From the NCBI GenBank assembly GCA_023238725.1, contig CM041533.1, positions 23,154,176 through 23,218,175 on the forward strand: 64,000 nucleotides of DNA, written 5' to 3'. Positions 23,168-35,208 of this stretch are shown piece by piece (the stretch's first letter is position 1; every line of letters starts with the position of its first letter). This stretch comes from Scortum barcoo (lineage: Eukaryota; Chordata; Actinopteri; Centrarchiformes; Terapontidae). The position numbers and the translations under genes are program-made. Under the pieces are notes generated by a model. The model saw only the letters and a list, made by a program, of their open reading frames with translations. It was not told the DNA's origin and searched no databases.

Positions 23168-24930
23168 GACACTGGAACCGGACTTAAGAACATTAATGAA
23201 AGTTGGTGGACTGCTCTTCACATCCTGTGCACCAATGAGCAAAGTTATTTCTTTGGTTTAAATTGCTTTAATTGAGGCAGGTTTGTAACATCCAGTCTTC
23301 CCAGTACAAGCCCAAGGTGAGGTTTGTGTTTTTTTATATGTATGCTGCATTTCCTGCTTATCCTAATATATTTGGACTTGAATTATAATTGTGCTGCCTG
23401 CGTTGCTGTAAATAGGACAGTAACTTGTACACTGGTTTGCTATATTTTTTGAGCTTATTATTTTTGTTTAGATATCACTACGACAGATTTTTTTTAGTAC
23501 GGTATTGTAGCAGTATAATTTAAACTGGGTGTACTTTTTGGTACCTTACTATAGCAGAAAGGTAACTGCTCCGGAAAAATGTCTACGTTGATTAATTTGT
23601 TGACTGATTACTGTGTGTAATCATTTCTTTACAGCCAATAATTCCTTTTTCATGAAAAGCACACTGGACATGTACACTTTAAATTGACATCTTGCACTTT
23701 GGTTATAGAGCCTGCTGCCATTATGTTTATTAAATCCAGTCATTTCACAAATAATGAGTTCCTAACTAAACAGTGTCCTCCTTGATCCCGTAACAGTAAA
23801 GTCTATTATCATGCTTTTGGAAACAGCATGGTACATCTCATTCTACTACTGTCTACAGCATATTTCTTAAACACATTCCCCGATTCTTTTTCTCTCTGCT
23901 GTAATACTTTATTTAAGTAGTTGTCATTTGCATTTAACTGCACCTTTTAACTGGAAAGGTCAGCAGTACTAAGAAAGCACCAATCACATCAGCAGCTCGC
24001 AGATGTCAGAATTGCCAATTCTGATTTCAACGCATTGATTCAGTCAGTATTTTTACATCTCTTTTGTCTTAATAGTTGTAGGGTGTGACTTAATGGTTTC
24101 TAATATAGACAAACTAGATAAGAACTGATGGGGGTCCACGTACTGCATTAGTAGAAAATGGTTTGAATCCAAAGAAATATTACCATTCTGCTTCAGTTAA
24201 ATCAGAATATGAATTGTAGCACAGACATCATAAATTCAGGTTATCAGAAAAACACCAACCTCGATAGTACTTCTTGGTTGACATGCAGGGGTGAGGTGGG
24301 CTTTAAATGGAGTCAGAGTTTAGTTCATTAGAATGTCTTGAGGTTAGATGACCAGATGTATGTAGATAAAGCAGTGTGCATCACTGCGCTTTGTCAGTCT
24401 ATTAGTAATTGAAAGTTGATGCAAGTGTCATGCTGTGGGGAAATGTCCATAACATTTAGTGTCTTCCTTTGCAGATGTTTTCAATGTATTTTTCCTGTTT
24501 GAAAAAAAAATCTCATTTGCACAATTGTGTCACTGGAAACCAGTAAAGGATTTGCCTTTATAATCATGTGTTCATGCTATGTGTTTTTGTGTGCTGTAAT
24601 GACTCCACCTGGTTGTGACTGATGCAATTTATTTTTCAATAGAAATTATGTGTAGTGAGCAAAAAGCAAGTGGCTGTGAAATGAACGTACAGATATGGTG
24701 CTAATGCAAAGTGCTGCTGTAAATTGTATTAGCAGAAAAAAAATAGATGATGAATAAAATATGGCATGTTAATTATGCAACAAAGGAACCACACAGTAAC
24801 GTCTTAACAACATCCATGTAAACTTAATAGTTATATAAGACCTATATTGAAGACATTCAACCATTGCTAGTTGTTTGTGGATAAACACAAATCTGTATCT
24901 CCAATAAAGATAGGACAGTCCTCATGAACT
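23168..24930 (+). other. homez: homez 3' UTR region
   Basis: No ORF or repeat. AATAAA signals occur at 24753-24758 and 24903-24908, giving a 3' UTR of about 1.6-1.75 kb that reaches to within 40-200 nt of the stop codon of the convergent rnf212b. Confidence 0.5.
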
Positions 24931-24969
24931 TAACTGACAGAAACATCCCCAGGATTGTTAGGGGTCTCC

Positions 24970-27504
24970 TCATAAATGCCTAGGTGACTGCGTTGATAAT
25001 CCACTCATAACCTGGAATGGGAAAACAGGAGTCTGCCGCTGACTTCTGCTGATGACAGCAATGGACTGACTCAGAGATTACAAAAGAAAATCTTCCCATC
25101 AAGTAAATACAGAATGTGATAAAAATGTTTCATGGCAGAATTATTTGGAGCACATTTCTTACCTCGAAGAAGTGTTAAAGGATGTGGGCGTTCCTTTTCA
25201 AAACAGAAAGATTTTGTTTCAACGTAGAAATCAATTTCTGAATTGATCAAGCATAATGTATCCGGTTTGATAACAGAACCCTTAGTAGAGCTACAAAACG
25301 TGTTTACAACCACACTTACTGTGTTCATGAAGAGAACTTTGGCTAGAAGTAGAGACAGCCGATCCAGGAGTCTGACAAAAACAAAAAGAGTGTGTCTATT
25401 TTATGACAACAGTTAACCACTAAATGAGACTTATGCTCTAAAAGGCCTATAATAACTATAGCTGAATATTTAAAGAGCACTAATGTGGGCCTGAACTATA
25501 AATGCGTAATTACTATTAAATGCAAATGTTCAGCCTTGACCTTGTGAATTGTAGTTTAACAAAAAATAAATCTTAACTACAGGCCCATTTGCTTAGCTTC
25601 TACCAGAGGTGTCAACCACATTTCATAGTCTTCATCTGTGGATGGAGTTGGCTTTTCCTTAATAGAACAAACTCCATCCACTGAGCAGGATAGTGGGATG
25701 AAACCTTCTGAAAAGCTTAAGACAAAGCCATTTACAGTAGTTGATGTTGAGTAAAGATTTTTGTGATTATGTCACTAAGGGTCTCAAAACATTTTCACAA
25801 TAAACTGTGAATACATTCACATATTTGTTTACAGTTGTTAAATATTCACTTTTGTTTCTGTCACCATAACATTCATTTACAGTAGAGCCAATGTAACTAG
25901 ACTCACTGTGAAGGAGGACAGACTGCGACCTCTGTCTCTGGCCCACCCCTGCAGCTCTGCTGAGCCTAAGTGACTAAGACCCAGACAATGTGTGAGCATG
26001 AAATATTTAGCACTTCCTCAAAATAAAATGTGGATATGTGATGATGTCGCAAATCCATCACAGCATGAGAATATTAGTAATACATACCTCATAGTTCTTG
26101 AATGAGGGGTAACTGGTGATAGAAAACATGCATACGCCCATCATCAACTTGATCATCAACACTGAAAACATTATATGTAACCAACTTGAATCACTGGGTT
26201 TACCTGGGGAGGTGATGCCAATAGGGAGTGACATCCTTTGGGTGCTATATAGAGACAAAATACTCAATAATTGAAAAAAGTTTGTTACTGAACATAGTCC
26301 TGACATGTACTTTGGATTTACCCATCTGAGTATCCTGGAGAAACCTGTGGCAAACAAAAGGAGTGCTGGCTTAATGATATGTGTCAGTTTTATTCCCATT
26401 GTCAGTTTTGGCAACATTAACTTTTTCTTTGGGACACTTACCCTCCTCTGAGAGAGAGGCTTTTTCATTTCAGCAGTCTCTCTTTTCAGCTCCGAAAGCT
26501 GCTTTTTTAAGGAAGCATTCTCTCTTTTCAGCTCCAAGCGTTGCCTCGTGATAATAGACGTGGGAAGAATAGGATTGCAATGAGGGGTTTTATTTACACA
26601 ACCACAGTACAACAACAGTAACAGATATTAAAAATCACCTGTGACTCTGCTCAGTGACTTCCTTCAGATGCCTTTCCAGTTCAGTACACTTTCGCTTGCA
26701 CTGCGCCATGACTCTCTCCATCTGTGTCCGCTGAAAAAGTGCAATCTAAGGAGCAGGTAGACCTCACAATCAAACATTCTTTCAGTGAAAATAAAACAAT
26801 ATGTAAATCAACATTGAGCTCTGGATTATATTTAAGGATTTTCCAGGTGATTTTAAAGTAAAATAATCCTAAAGTGATGCTTTTATTCTTGTGAAATATC
26901 ACTTTAATTGAAGAAATCTCTTGTTGAATGACTCACTGACTGGTGATTAGTTGACTGACTACTCTGACATCCTGGTATAGCAATTAAAAAAAGGCAGCGG
27001 CGAGGGAGCTCATGGTGAACGCCGCACAGGGGAAACAGACCTGTGATATGTGCTCCAGTCGTGATTGGATGAGCTTAACTGGGTCCTTAAAAAACACCTT
27101 TTCCTGTGGCTTCATCTGAAAACAGAACATTTGTTCCCGTATCATAAGATGGCTATGTAAATAAGGTCATTCTCTGTTGGTTGCATCAGGCAGCACCCAG
27201 CGAGGGTGTCAAAAACACCCACCTCATCTGTGATGGGCAGATAACTGCAGCTGGCCCCACATACGCTGCACTGCTCTGTGGGAAAAGACATCATTACGAT
27301 ATGCATGTCTAGACTAAGTCCATGTCTTATTTGAGCCATGATGTTAAATAATCATAGTTTACAATGAAAATGAACTCCAAGCAGTCGGAATGTAATTGTC
27401 TTACTTGATTTAATGCATGCTTCACAGCAGATGTGGCCACAGCTGGACACAGCAAACTTGGACCCTCTCTTCGTGAAGCACTGATTACAGTGGAACCAGT
27501 CCAT
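24970..27504 (-). CDS. rnf212b: RING finger protein 212B (meiotic crossover factor)
   Basis: Twelve exons (27405-27504, 27223-27275, 27041-27115, 26639-26745, 26442-26544, 26322-26344, 26204-26244, 26088-26112, 25907-25973, 25320-25371, 25163-25193, 24970-25069) join in frame to 258 aa; human RNF212B is 300 aa. The N-terminal MDWFHCNQC starts a C3HC4 RING with Cys6, Cys9, Cys22, His24, Cys27, Cys30, Cys36 and Cys39. A coiled coil follows, then a Ser-rich tail with the family-like pieces PIGITSP and TPVFPFQ. The Zip3/RNF212 family are SUMO/ubiquitin E3-like proteins that mark crossover sites on meiotic chromosomes. The neighbour homez is also next to RNF212B in human, supporting orthology. Small 3' exons (23-31 nt) were placed by phase and by similarity to the human C-terminus. 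Confidence 0.9.
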
Positions 27505-27584
27505 TCTTAGCCCTGTGGGTTTCCTACTTTGGAAACAAACACAAGATTACAATACACAAATGTGATGCATAACATTAAATCTTA

Positions 27585-27935
27585 CACTATCTGACCATAA
27601 CTTTATGGACACCCCTGTTGTCATACCTGTGTGTACTTGTATCAGGTTGTTTGTCCTTGTTCCCCTCAGTACAAATTATGAAAGAAATATGTTACAATGT
27701 ACAATGACTTTGTGTGAACACTTACTGATTTCTTTGGTTTGGTGTGGAAGAATCAGACATACAACACCTTCAGGATGAACTGGCTCTGCGGCCACATCAC
27801 CTAACATCTGTCCCTGACGTCACAAATGCTCCAAAAAGCTCCAAAATCTTCTGGCAGCATATTATTAATGTACATAATTTGGAAATTACATGTTCCCAAG
27901 AAGTCAGGTGTCCACATACTTTTGGCCATGTAGTG
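27585..27935 (+). mobile_element. Tc1-type MITE with transposase C-terminal relic
   Basis: The left end CACTATCTGACCATAACTTT and the complement of the right end (CACTACATGGCCAAAAGTAT, then GTGGACACC) form an imperfect inverted repeat. TA precedes the left end; the right flank has decayed to TT. Inside, LQDELALRPHHLTSVPDV (plus strand) resembles the C-terminal part of a Tc1-like transposase. It lies just upstream of rnf212b. Confidence 0.6.
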
Positions 27936-28330
27936 TTCCAGTATGAATCAGAATCAGAATACTTTATCACAGTGGGAAATTTGGTAAGTTGCGAATAATT
28001 AAGCTTTTTAGCACACTGGCTTTTAAAATACTTCTTTGGCCGTGTGTTACACCGTGTAAATTCATCGCATTTGCGCACACGTGTACATTATTAATTAGCT
28101 CTGCAACAGGACATCGCCACCTACAGGCGGGTAGTGTTACAGCAGTCAAGCCAACTCAAGTCCAGTTAAGCTAGCTGGCTGACTTAAAATGGTAGAAACT
28201 CACTTTCTCTCTGCGGCAGGAAGAAGTCAGAGGGGAAGAAAATGATTTACAGCCTCCAGAACACGTTGGTCAATTAATATCTGCGCTTTAATGAGAGTTC
28301 TCGTTTTAACTTTACCTGACGGGGGAGTGA
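27936..28330. other. Upstream flank of rnf212b
   Basis: Mixed-composition DNA between the MITE and the ZP gene region, probably the rnf212b promoter or 5' UTR on the minus strand. No definite start site, TATA box or CpG island. Confidence 0.3.
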
Positions 28331-29200
28331 GATGTTTGTCCCGCCTCAGCGCGACCCGCTCTGCTGTGATTGGCTGACTGACGAATGACGACACTCTTCT
28401 GAATGAATGACAAGTCGTTCTAATGTTTCGGCATTGCTCATTTGTGATGAAAAAAAACAAAACACCAGAATAACACTCGTTTCTCTCTTGAGTCACTTTA
28501 TTTTAATGGCCAAATCCCATATCCATCTGTATGAAACCATGCTTTATTGCTTTTAACAAATTCAGGCAATGTATTCTTTTAATTCAACACATTGATATAC
28601 AAAAAGCAGCATGTGCTAAAGTTTGTTATTTAGGCCGTTCTCTCTTTTATTAAAAAGAAACCACACACCCACAAACACCACACCACGGACACCTGTTGTA
28701 CCACATCGTGTCATGACCTGCACCAAGATTTTCAGCTTATAGCTTAATCATTAATCTTTGTCTCTTTAGCCAGCTAAAAGGAGGAGCAACATTTATGCAG
28801 CATGGATGGGACAAGAGACTGGAGTATACATATACACGAAGGACCAGCTGCCATTTCAGAGTGCCCTGTCTTTAAGGCCTGATGGAACAATAAGTCAACG
28901 TGGCATTAAATAATCTACTGAGGTCATGTTTCTTCAAGTTCCAACCCAAAAAAAAAAAAAAAAAAAAAAAACGACATTCAATCAGTTTTGACACATCTTT
29001 AATGGTCACATTACTATCTGAAATGCTGAGAATAGCAGTCTAAGCTTTTAGAAGCATGTGAAATAATAAAAACCCCAATTCAGATTGAAGGAGCCAGCCT
29101 GCAAGATGGATCCATTCCTGTTGGAACAAAATTGTAATTGAGGCTATGCATTTTATAAATATTGCATATTGCAATGTAAAATTAAAATTACCATAATGCT
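28331..29200. other. Downstream flank of the first ZP3-like gene
   Basis: No coding exon. Minus-strand AATAAA signals occur at 28497-28502, 28543-28548 and 28646-28651, so much of this may be 3' UTR of the ZP gene. A 23-nt A run lies near 28949-28971. Confidence 0.4.
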
Positions 29201-31003
29201 TCAGGAGTTCACATCAGTGATGGTAAGTGGCCCAAGGACTGCTTTTTGTACCAGCCCATGTCTCCCTGTTAAACATGCAGTTTTAGTACTGTATAATGAC
29301 AGGTTTAATACAGCACAGGTTGTGCAGATACCTGAAGCAGTGCTCCTTGTCCTCCTGGACTTGCAGCTGGATTCACAGCAGTCACAGAGATCACTATATG
29401 CAGCATTGTCCAGCAGCTCCCAACTGAGTTCATGAAAAGTATTTCGTGAGTTAGCAACTTTCAGATCTCCTTCAACTTTTCAATTGCTACACAAAATAAG
29501 GTCTGCTTTGTATCATGTAGCAATTGAAAGAATCAAATAGGTTTAAAAATGGCTAAAAATCTGCATCTGATGCACTCACTGGGAAAATTAGGCAGTCTTA
29601 TATACACTGACAGTTATAAGAATGACATTTTCACCCATGATCTTTGACATAGTGGCAGGCCTTGTTAGTTTTGTCCAGACCAGCGGGATCCCAAGCTACA
29701 AGTTTGCAGTGGATAAACACCTGCAGAGCAGATATGACATGTGAGGTATCACAGCAGTTTCCAGATAAATGCCAGTTTCCAAAAATATAAACTCCCACCA
29801 CTATAGAATTAGTTTACCTCTTCTCCGAGAGCAAATCTAAAGGCTTGAAGAGATAGGTGGATCTCAGATGATTTTTGCCTTTGTTCAAATTTTGAATGAG
29901 AGATCTTGCTGTCCACGAGGCATCTTTGTGGTTAAAGAACACATTTCTTTGTGTTACTTCCAGTGTTTAACTGAACAAAAGTTCAGCATGTCCACTTATT
30001 TATGATTGAACAAGAGTACCCCTTATTGGTGATTATCGGGTATACACTGCTTTCAGGCCGCAGCTCTGGTGTGGTTGCTGCTACGCATTCCTCAAGTAGC
30101 AGCAGCAAGGGCTGATGGGTCTTCTGCTCCACACTAGCCATGATGGGAATGAAGGAGCCCAGGGGAAAACTAGTAGATTCAGCTGGGCCTGAGAAGTCAA
30201 CTACAACAGCAAGTAGAGGCAAGTCATCAAGTTAGAGGAATCAGAAGTCTGCTATTTCCAGCAATGTCATGTTTCACACGCACCGTTCATAAGTCCAATG
30301 TGGAACACTAGATCTCCCTGACCGTATGTGTTAAACACGGGGTCATAAATCAGAGGATACCAGCCTTGCCTACACAAAATAAAGCATATCAGGTGCCATA
30401 AGACATGCATGTGTACAAGTCTAATTGGCAAAACCCCATTTGCTCATTTTAATTGAGCGCTCAGTGATATAGTACAATTACTCACCTCTGATATGCACAG
30501 ACAACTGAATGAGTAAAGGGGAGAACGTGAGAATCAGGAGAGGAAATGTAGGTCAGATCATTGGTGTACATCAGCTGATCCCCAGTAACCTATGAGAGAG
30601 GCCAATGTCATCAAGCTGTGAAAAATACAGCTGGCTCAAGGCTTGCAGGTAGACCTACGCTACTAACCAGCCTCCTGAAGTTACAATCATTGAGACCCAC
30701 GCTGAAAACAGCCTCCCTGGCCGAGACACTGGTGGGAAAACAGTTACCCAGACGAAAGAGTGAGGTATCAGCTAGGGATCGGTCCTCCGTCCACACAAGT
30801 GTCACAAAATCAGGCCTACAGTCTAGTTTCATGTCTATGAGGGACACAACACAAAAAAAACCTCAAGTTTCTACTCAGATGGTTTCAGTTTCAGATAATG
30901 AATTTACATAAAACATGCATTTTGCTGGAATATTACCTGCATGTACCAACATGGCAACTGCCACACTCAAAAGCAGCACACATTGCCAAAAGAAAGCCAT
31001 CAT
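29201..31003 (-). CDS. Zona pellucida ZP3-like egg-coat protein, copy 1
   Basis: Nine exons (30937-31003, 30668-30834, 30486-30589, 30284-30369, 30020-30200, 29818-29923, 29635-29720, 29332-29423, 29201-29265) give 317 aa. A signal peptide (MMAFFWQCVLLLSVAVAMLVHA) is followed by a ZP-N half and a ZP-C half. ZP3-type signatures include LGSFIPIMASVEQKTHQPLL, FIHCKLVAWDP and the cysteine-rich LCDCCESSCKSRRTRS, which contains a furin-type RRTR site. There is no C-terminal membrane anchor, as in several fish ZP3 proteins. ZP proteins are secreted and polymerise into the egg envelope. Exon sizes match the next gene closely, so the two are tandem duplicates. The exact teleost subfamily is not assigned. 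Confidence 0.92.
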
Positions 31004-31120
31004 GACTGAACACTTGCTCCTGACAATGTGGGTGGTTTTATTCCTTCTTACTGGGATACAGGAATCACTAAAAACCTCTTTCACCTGGTGTGTGTCAACA
31101 GTTTCAGGTGCAGCAGCCAT

Positions 31121-32092
31121 CAGTCTGATTACGATTAATTTGGAAAGCGACTAATTACATCGCACATTCAATCATTCATGTTTTATTAGACACGTTTCAT
31201 TTTGATCAGTGGTATATCACGTTTTGTATAAATAGTTGTACTGCTCATAATTGTCATGAGGAGAAAGCGAGACATTTCACACTACAGTTGCTATTTTGTC
31301 AGTCATCTTTTTACAAAGTTAACACTTTGCACTCTCCACAGATTTTATATTAATAGCCTGGAAGCAAGAAAACTCCATGCTTCATTCAACTTCAAGATCT
31401 GAATCTGTCTTTTCAATAACAGTTTTAACAAAGAAATGACATAGGTTGACTATTGTAATACTGAGCAGGACCACTTTTTATGTAGTCTTAAATCTGATAT
31501 ATGATCTCTGGCAATGCTGCCTCAGTGTATATTCAGTGACATCAGCATTCAAGGACTTGTGTCCTGATTCACAGCCAGAGCTTGAGGAAAATTGGATGGT
31601 GCTCAGTTGATGAAAAATAGCTGCGTCCCAAATTAGGGGCTGGATCCTCTAAATCAAAGCCCACAAAGATGGGTCTGAGCACCTGAAGGCCACACTCTAA
31701 TTGATTGTAAAAGGAGACAGTCTGGCCTCCCAGGGTCAGGTGGTCCTTTAATTGTAAAGCCAGAATTGGTTGCTTATGAGTCAGTTGCCTTTAAATGGCC
31801 AACAAAGTGTGAATACAAGTGATAAACAGGGAGAAGTTGTAGATACACAAGCTATGAAATTTAACACATGGACTGCAATAGCACAGCAGGTTACAGCTCA
31901 GACTAAGATGTACTGTATGCAACTATAGGACCTTACATAAACAAGGTCTGGATACTTGCATTTTATTTCATGTCTTTCCTGGAATTGTGACAACTTTATG
32001 GATAAATCAAGTGCTATTGGCTGGTGTTTTTAAATCAGAATAACCAGGAAAACCATGGTAAAATGCAATAAAAACTGTAGAATCTCAACAGG
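31121..32092. other. Intergenic between the ZP3-like genes
   Basis: Upstream DNA of copy 1 (minus-strand E-boxes CACCTG/CAGGTG at 31082-31087 and 31105-31110) and downstream DNA of copy 2. At about 31617-31800 a moderately GC-rich stretch (CTGCGTCCCAAATTAGGGGC and following) looks like a decayed hAT-type repeat; this identification is weak. Confidence 0.35.
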
Positions 32093-32098
32093 TTTATT
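32093..32098 (-). terminator. Polyadenylation signal of ZP3-like copy 2
   Basis: AATAAA on the minus strand about 120 nt after the stop codon, in the expected position for a short ZP mRNA 3' UTR. Confidence 0.55.
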
Positions 32099-32217
32099 TG
32101 TACAGAAGAATGGAGATTCAAATCAGTTTAACAGTTTATGTGGAGATTATGAAAACGTGATGGAGGTTGAGGTCATCTGCTACTGGCCCCACTGTCGTGC
32201 ATGATCACAAGTTTCCA

Positions 32218-33703
32218 TCAGCTCACACTGGGCATTCCTGTTAAGAAAAATGTTGAGCTTTAGTCCTTATGTCCATTACAGGAAACTTATTTTGAGAACT
32301 AAACTCTTAAATGGCTTATCATTACACCTGCAGCAACAGACGCCTCTGGTATGTTGTGGGCCTTTGTATCAGAGGGATCCATGATGATCAGGGGTCCCAG
32401 CACAGAACTGTGACTGAGGCCATGGGACTCTTACAGAGGGGAAAAAAAAAAAATAAAAAATAGTAATGACTCCATGAGGAAAGCACAATCTGAAAAACAT
32501 CTGAGTTGGCAGAAACATGATACCCCATTCCACTCCTCTTTTGGAGCGTGACTTGCAGGTGGAATCGCAGCAGCTACAGAGGGAGCTCAGAGAGGGGTCA
32601 TCGAGTAGTTCCCATCTGAGAAAGGAGGAATAAAAAAAAAATAAATTAGTCATATCACCATGATGTTGGTAAAATGCCATTTTAGATACACAGGCCTAAT
32701 GTCATGATTTTTATCCATTAAAATTCCATATTCAAGTGTTCAAGTAAGAATCCATTTCAAGTCAAACATTTTTCATTTCAGTTACTTTTAAAGAAGCCTT
32801 GTGCAAGCCATTCGTAAGCCTTCAGATAAGTGGTGTAGTGCAGCACAACAGAAAACAATACTTCCAAAGTATACAGTAAAGTTTTGCATAAGCACTTTAC
32901 TGACTGAAATTGTGGAAGATTTATTTTTGCCAAAGATATTTACTTTCATACTAAGATTTGGATGAGAAAAATCAATGTCACTCATGTCTGTGCATGAAGT
33001 ATGGAGCTATAGCTGTGAGGAAGTTTGCAACATCTTCAAAGCTCAAAAATATGCTACTGCCAGCAGCAGACACCAAGAAATTGTTTCAGTACGCAGTTTC
33101 CTGTAAAACTAATAATTGGATTACCCTTCACTTTCCTTTACATAATGGCAGGCTTTCTTGCTTTCGTCAAGCCCTTCAGGATCCCATGCAACCAGTTTAC
33201 AGTGAATGTAAACCTGAGGAGAACAGAACACTGTCAAAATGTTATGAACTAAATATTCATTATTAAAAATAACATTCAACCTCACCTCCGCTCCAAGACC
33301 AAACTTGAAGGACTGCAGGTAGAGGACGACTGCAGACGAGTGGTACCGGGGGAGGAACACAGAATTTCCCCTCATGCTTTCCAAAAGACAGCTAAAGATA
33401 TTTCAAACTGACAGATTAATTTTGAGATCTCTACTCAGGAGAGTCACTGGAAAGACAAATCAGTGTCTGAATCGTACCCCTTGTTGCTTATGACTGGGTA
33501 AACCTGGCTGCCAGGTAGCAGCTCTGGTGTGATGGCTGCCACACATTCCTCCATGAGCAGCAGCAAGGGTTGATGGGACTTCTGCTCCACTGCTGCCCAT
33601 ATTGGCATGAACGAGCCCAGAGGGATGACATTCGTCTCTGCCACACCTGTTAATTGCTCTCTGTAGGGGAAAGTGTAAAAAAATATTATAAAAAAAATAT
33701 TAT

Positions 33704-33786
<83 letters not shown>

Positions 33787-34547
33787 TTTTTAAACTTTCC
33801 CTAAGTCAGTGAATAATCATGCTGTGTCTGGGTGGTGTGAGAACTCACCGTTGAGGAGAGCCATGTGGAAGACCAGACTGCCCCGACCTTCAGAAACACC
33901 TGATCCAAGCTTCAGGAAAGAGGGAACCCATCCATCAGGTCTGAAATGTAGGTGGGACAGTCTCTCAAATCACATTTTAGCTTCAAACAGGGTTTTTATT
34001 TATTTAAAAAAAAAAAAAAACTAGATACTAGATTACCTTTTGTAAACACACTCTATAGGATACACAAAGGCTGCAGGTTTGGACTTTGCATATGGCCTGT
34101 AAGTCAGTTCATTTTGATAGAGGAGGCGTTTTCCTTTCAACTGGAGAAAATCAGGTTATTAAGACACTAAAGAGGCTGAAAGGGTATTTTAGTTAAATAT
34201 GGCAATTGAGTTACCAATCTTTTAAATTTGCAGTAAGAAAACTGGTAGTTGAATTGTGCTTCCCCCTCTCCAGTGGGCAGAACTTTGAGCTGGGATGGCA
34301 TGCAGTTTCCGAGGAAGAGACGAGCTGCATTTGGCACCAGCTCCGCGCTGATCCTCCATGTGATTTTAACTGAGTCTTTTGCACAGACTACGTTGATATC
34401 TGAATAACAAATTCATGATTTCTGTACTTGAAAAAAATACACATAGCTGACATGTTTCTACATGCATGTGCAAAGATTACCTGTATTAGCAACAGTTGTT
34501 GCAAAAGCACCCAAGATTATCACACCTAGGTAGAGATGACTCACCAT
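32218..34547 (-). CDS. Zona pellucida ZP3-like egg-coat protein, copy 2
   Basis: Ten exons (34481-34547, 34215-34399, 34037-34140, 33849-33940, 33478-33658, 33286-33391, 33125-33213, 32524-32615, 32328-32429, 32218-32237) give 345 aa. It has the same plan as copy 1: signal peptide MVSHLYLGVIILGAFATTVA, ZP-N, then ZP-C with LGSFMPIWAAVEQKSHQPLL, YIHCKLVAWDPEG and LCSCCDSTCKSRSKRG with a furin-type RSKR site. Exons 1, 3, 5, 6 and 8 have exactly the same lengths as in copy 1 (67, 104, 181, 106, 92 nt). The C-terminus differs: a longer ninth exon and a seven-codon tenth exon ending GMPSVS replace the single last exon of copy 1. No membrane anchor. Secreted egg-envelope protein by family; oocyte or liver expression is not decidable here. 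Confidence 0.92.
33706..33777. repeat. (AT)n microsatellite
   Basis: About 70 bp of pure AT followed by a T run, inside the intron between the fourth and fifth exons of ZP3-like copy 2. Confidence 0.95.
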
Positions 34548-34599
34548 GACTGGATGATCTAGAGCACATTGAATCTGACACAATTTGTAGACTTCCTGC

Positions 34600-35020
34600 C
34601 AAATTAGCAGAATGATCAACATCTGTGTGAGAGCAGGGCAGCAGTGGGCCAGTGTCTACTTATGTTGCATTTTACCATTTTTTAAAACCTCTACTTTGCT
34701 ACATTTTATAGGAATATATCACATTTTCTTTTTCATGCCATTTATTTGACTGTCAGTTACCTTAATACTTTACATACAAAACATGATCAGTTTATGCCAC
34801 AACACAATGTCTTTGATTAAACTACTCAATGGTAAGTTAAACAGTTAAAACTAACTCCGCTTCAACCATCTACAAAATTACAATGATTTCATGTACTTTT
34901 AGTTATCTGATAAAACTTTACTTGAGTAAAAGTGTAAATGTAGCTATCTTTATCTAAAGTGAGTGCTCTAAACATTTGTTTCCGTTTGAAAGCTGCTGTG
35001 AGTTTTATATTTCTCAGAGC
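34600..35020. other. Intergenic between ZP3-like copy 2 and nedd8
   Basis: These two genes are divergently arranged (minus and plus). The left part is AT-rich; no ORF or repeat was recognised. Confidence 0.4.
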
Positions 35021-35208
35021 GGAACCTTTGTCTTTGCGCTGTTTGACGCCGCGACGTCCGGAGCGTTTAACGCGGTACACAGGAAGTGGAGTCAAGTCAA
35101 CCAGACAAGTAGCTCGGCTGAAATCAACACATCTGAATATAGCCATCCAGTGTTTTGGTCAGTAAATAGTTAGTGTTTCTTGGACTTGTAGCGTACAGTT
35201 TATCCACC
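35020..35208 (+). promoter_or_regulatory. nedd8: Probable nedd8 promoter and 5' UTR
   Basis: CpG content rises sharply from about 35030 (GACGCCGCGACGTCCGGAGC) to beyond the first coding exon, as expected for a housekeeping gene. Start site inferred. Confidence 0.4.

Noticed and set aside
26058..26615. 185-codon minus-strand ORF
   Set aside because: Read-through across several rnf212b exons and introns; the exon pieces join correctly only when spliced.
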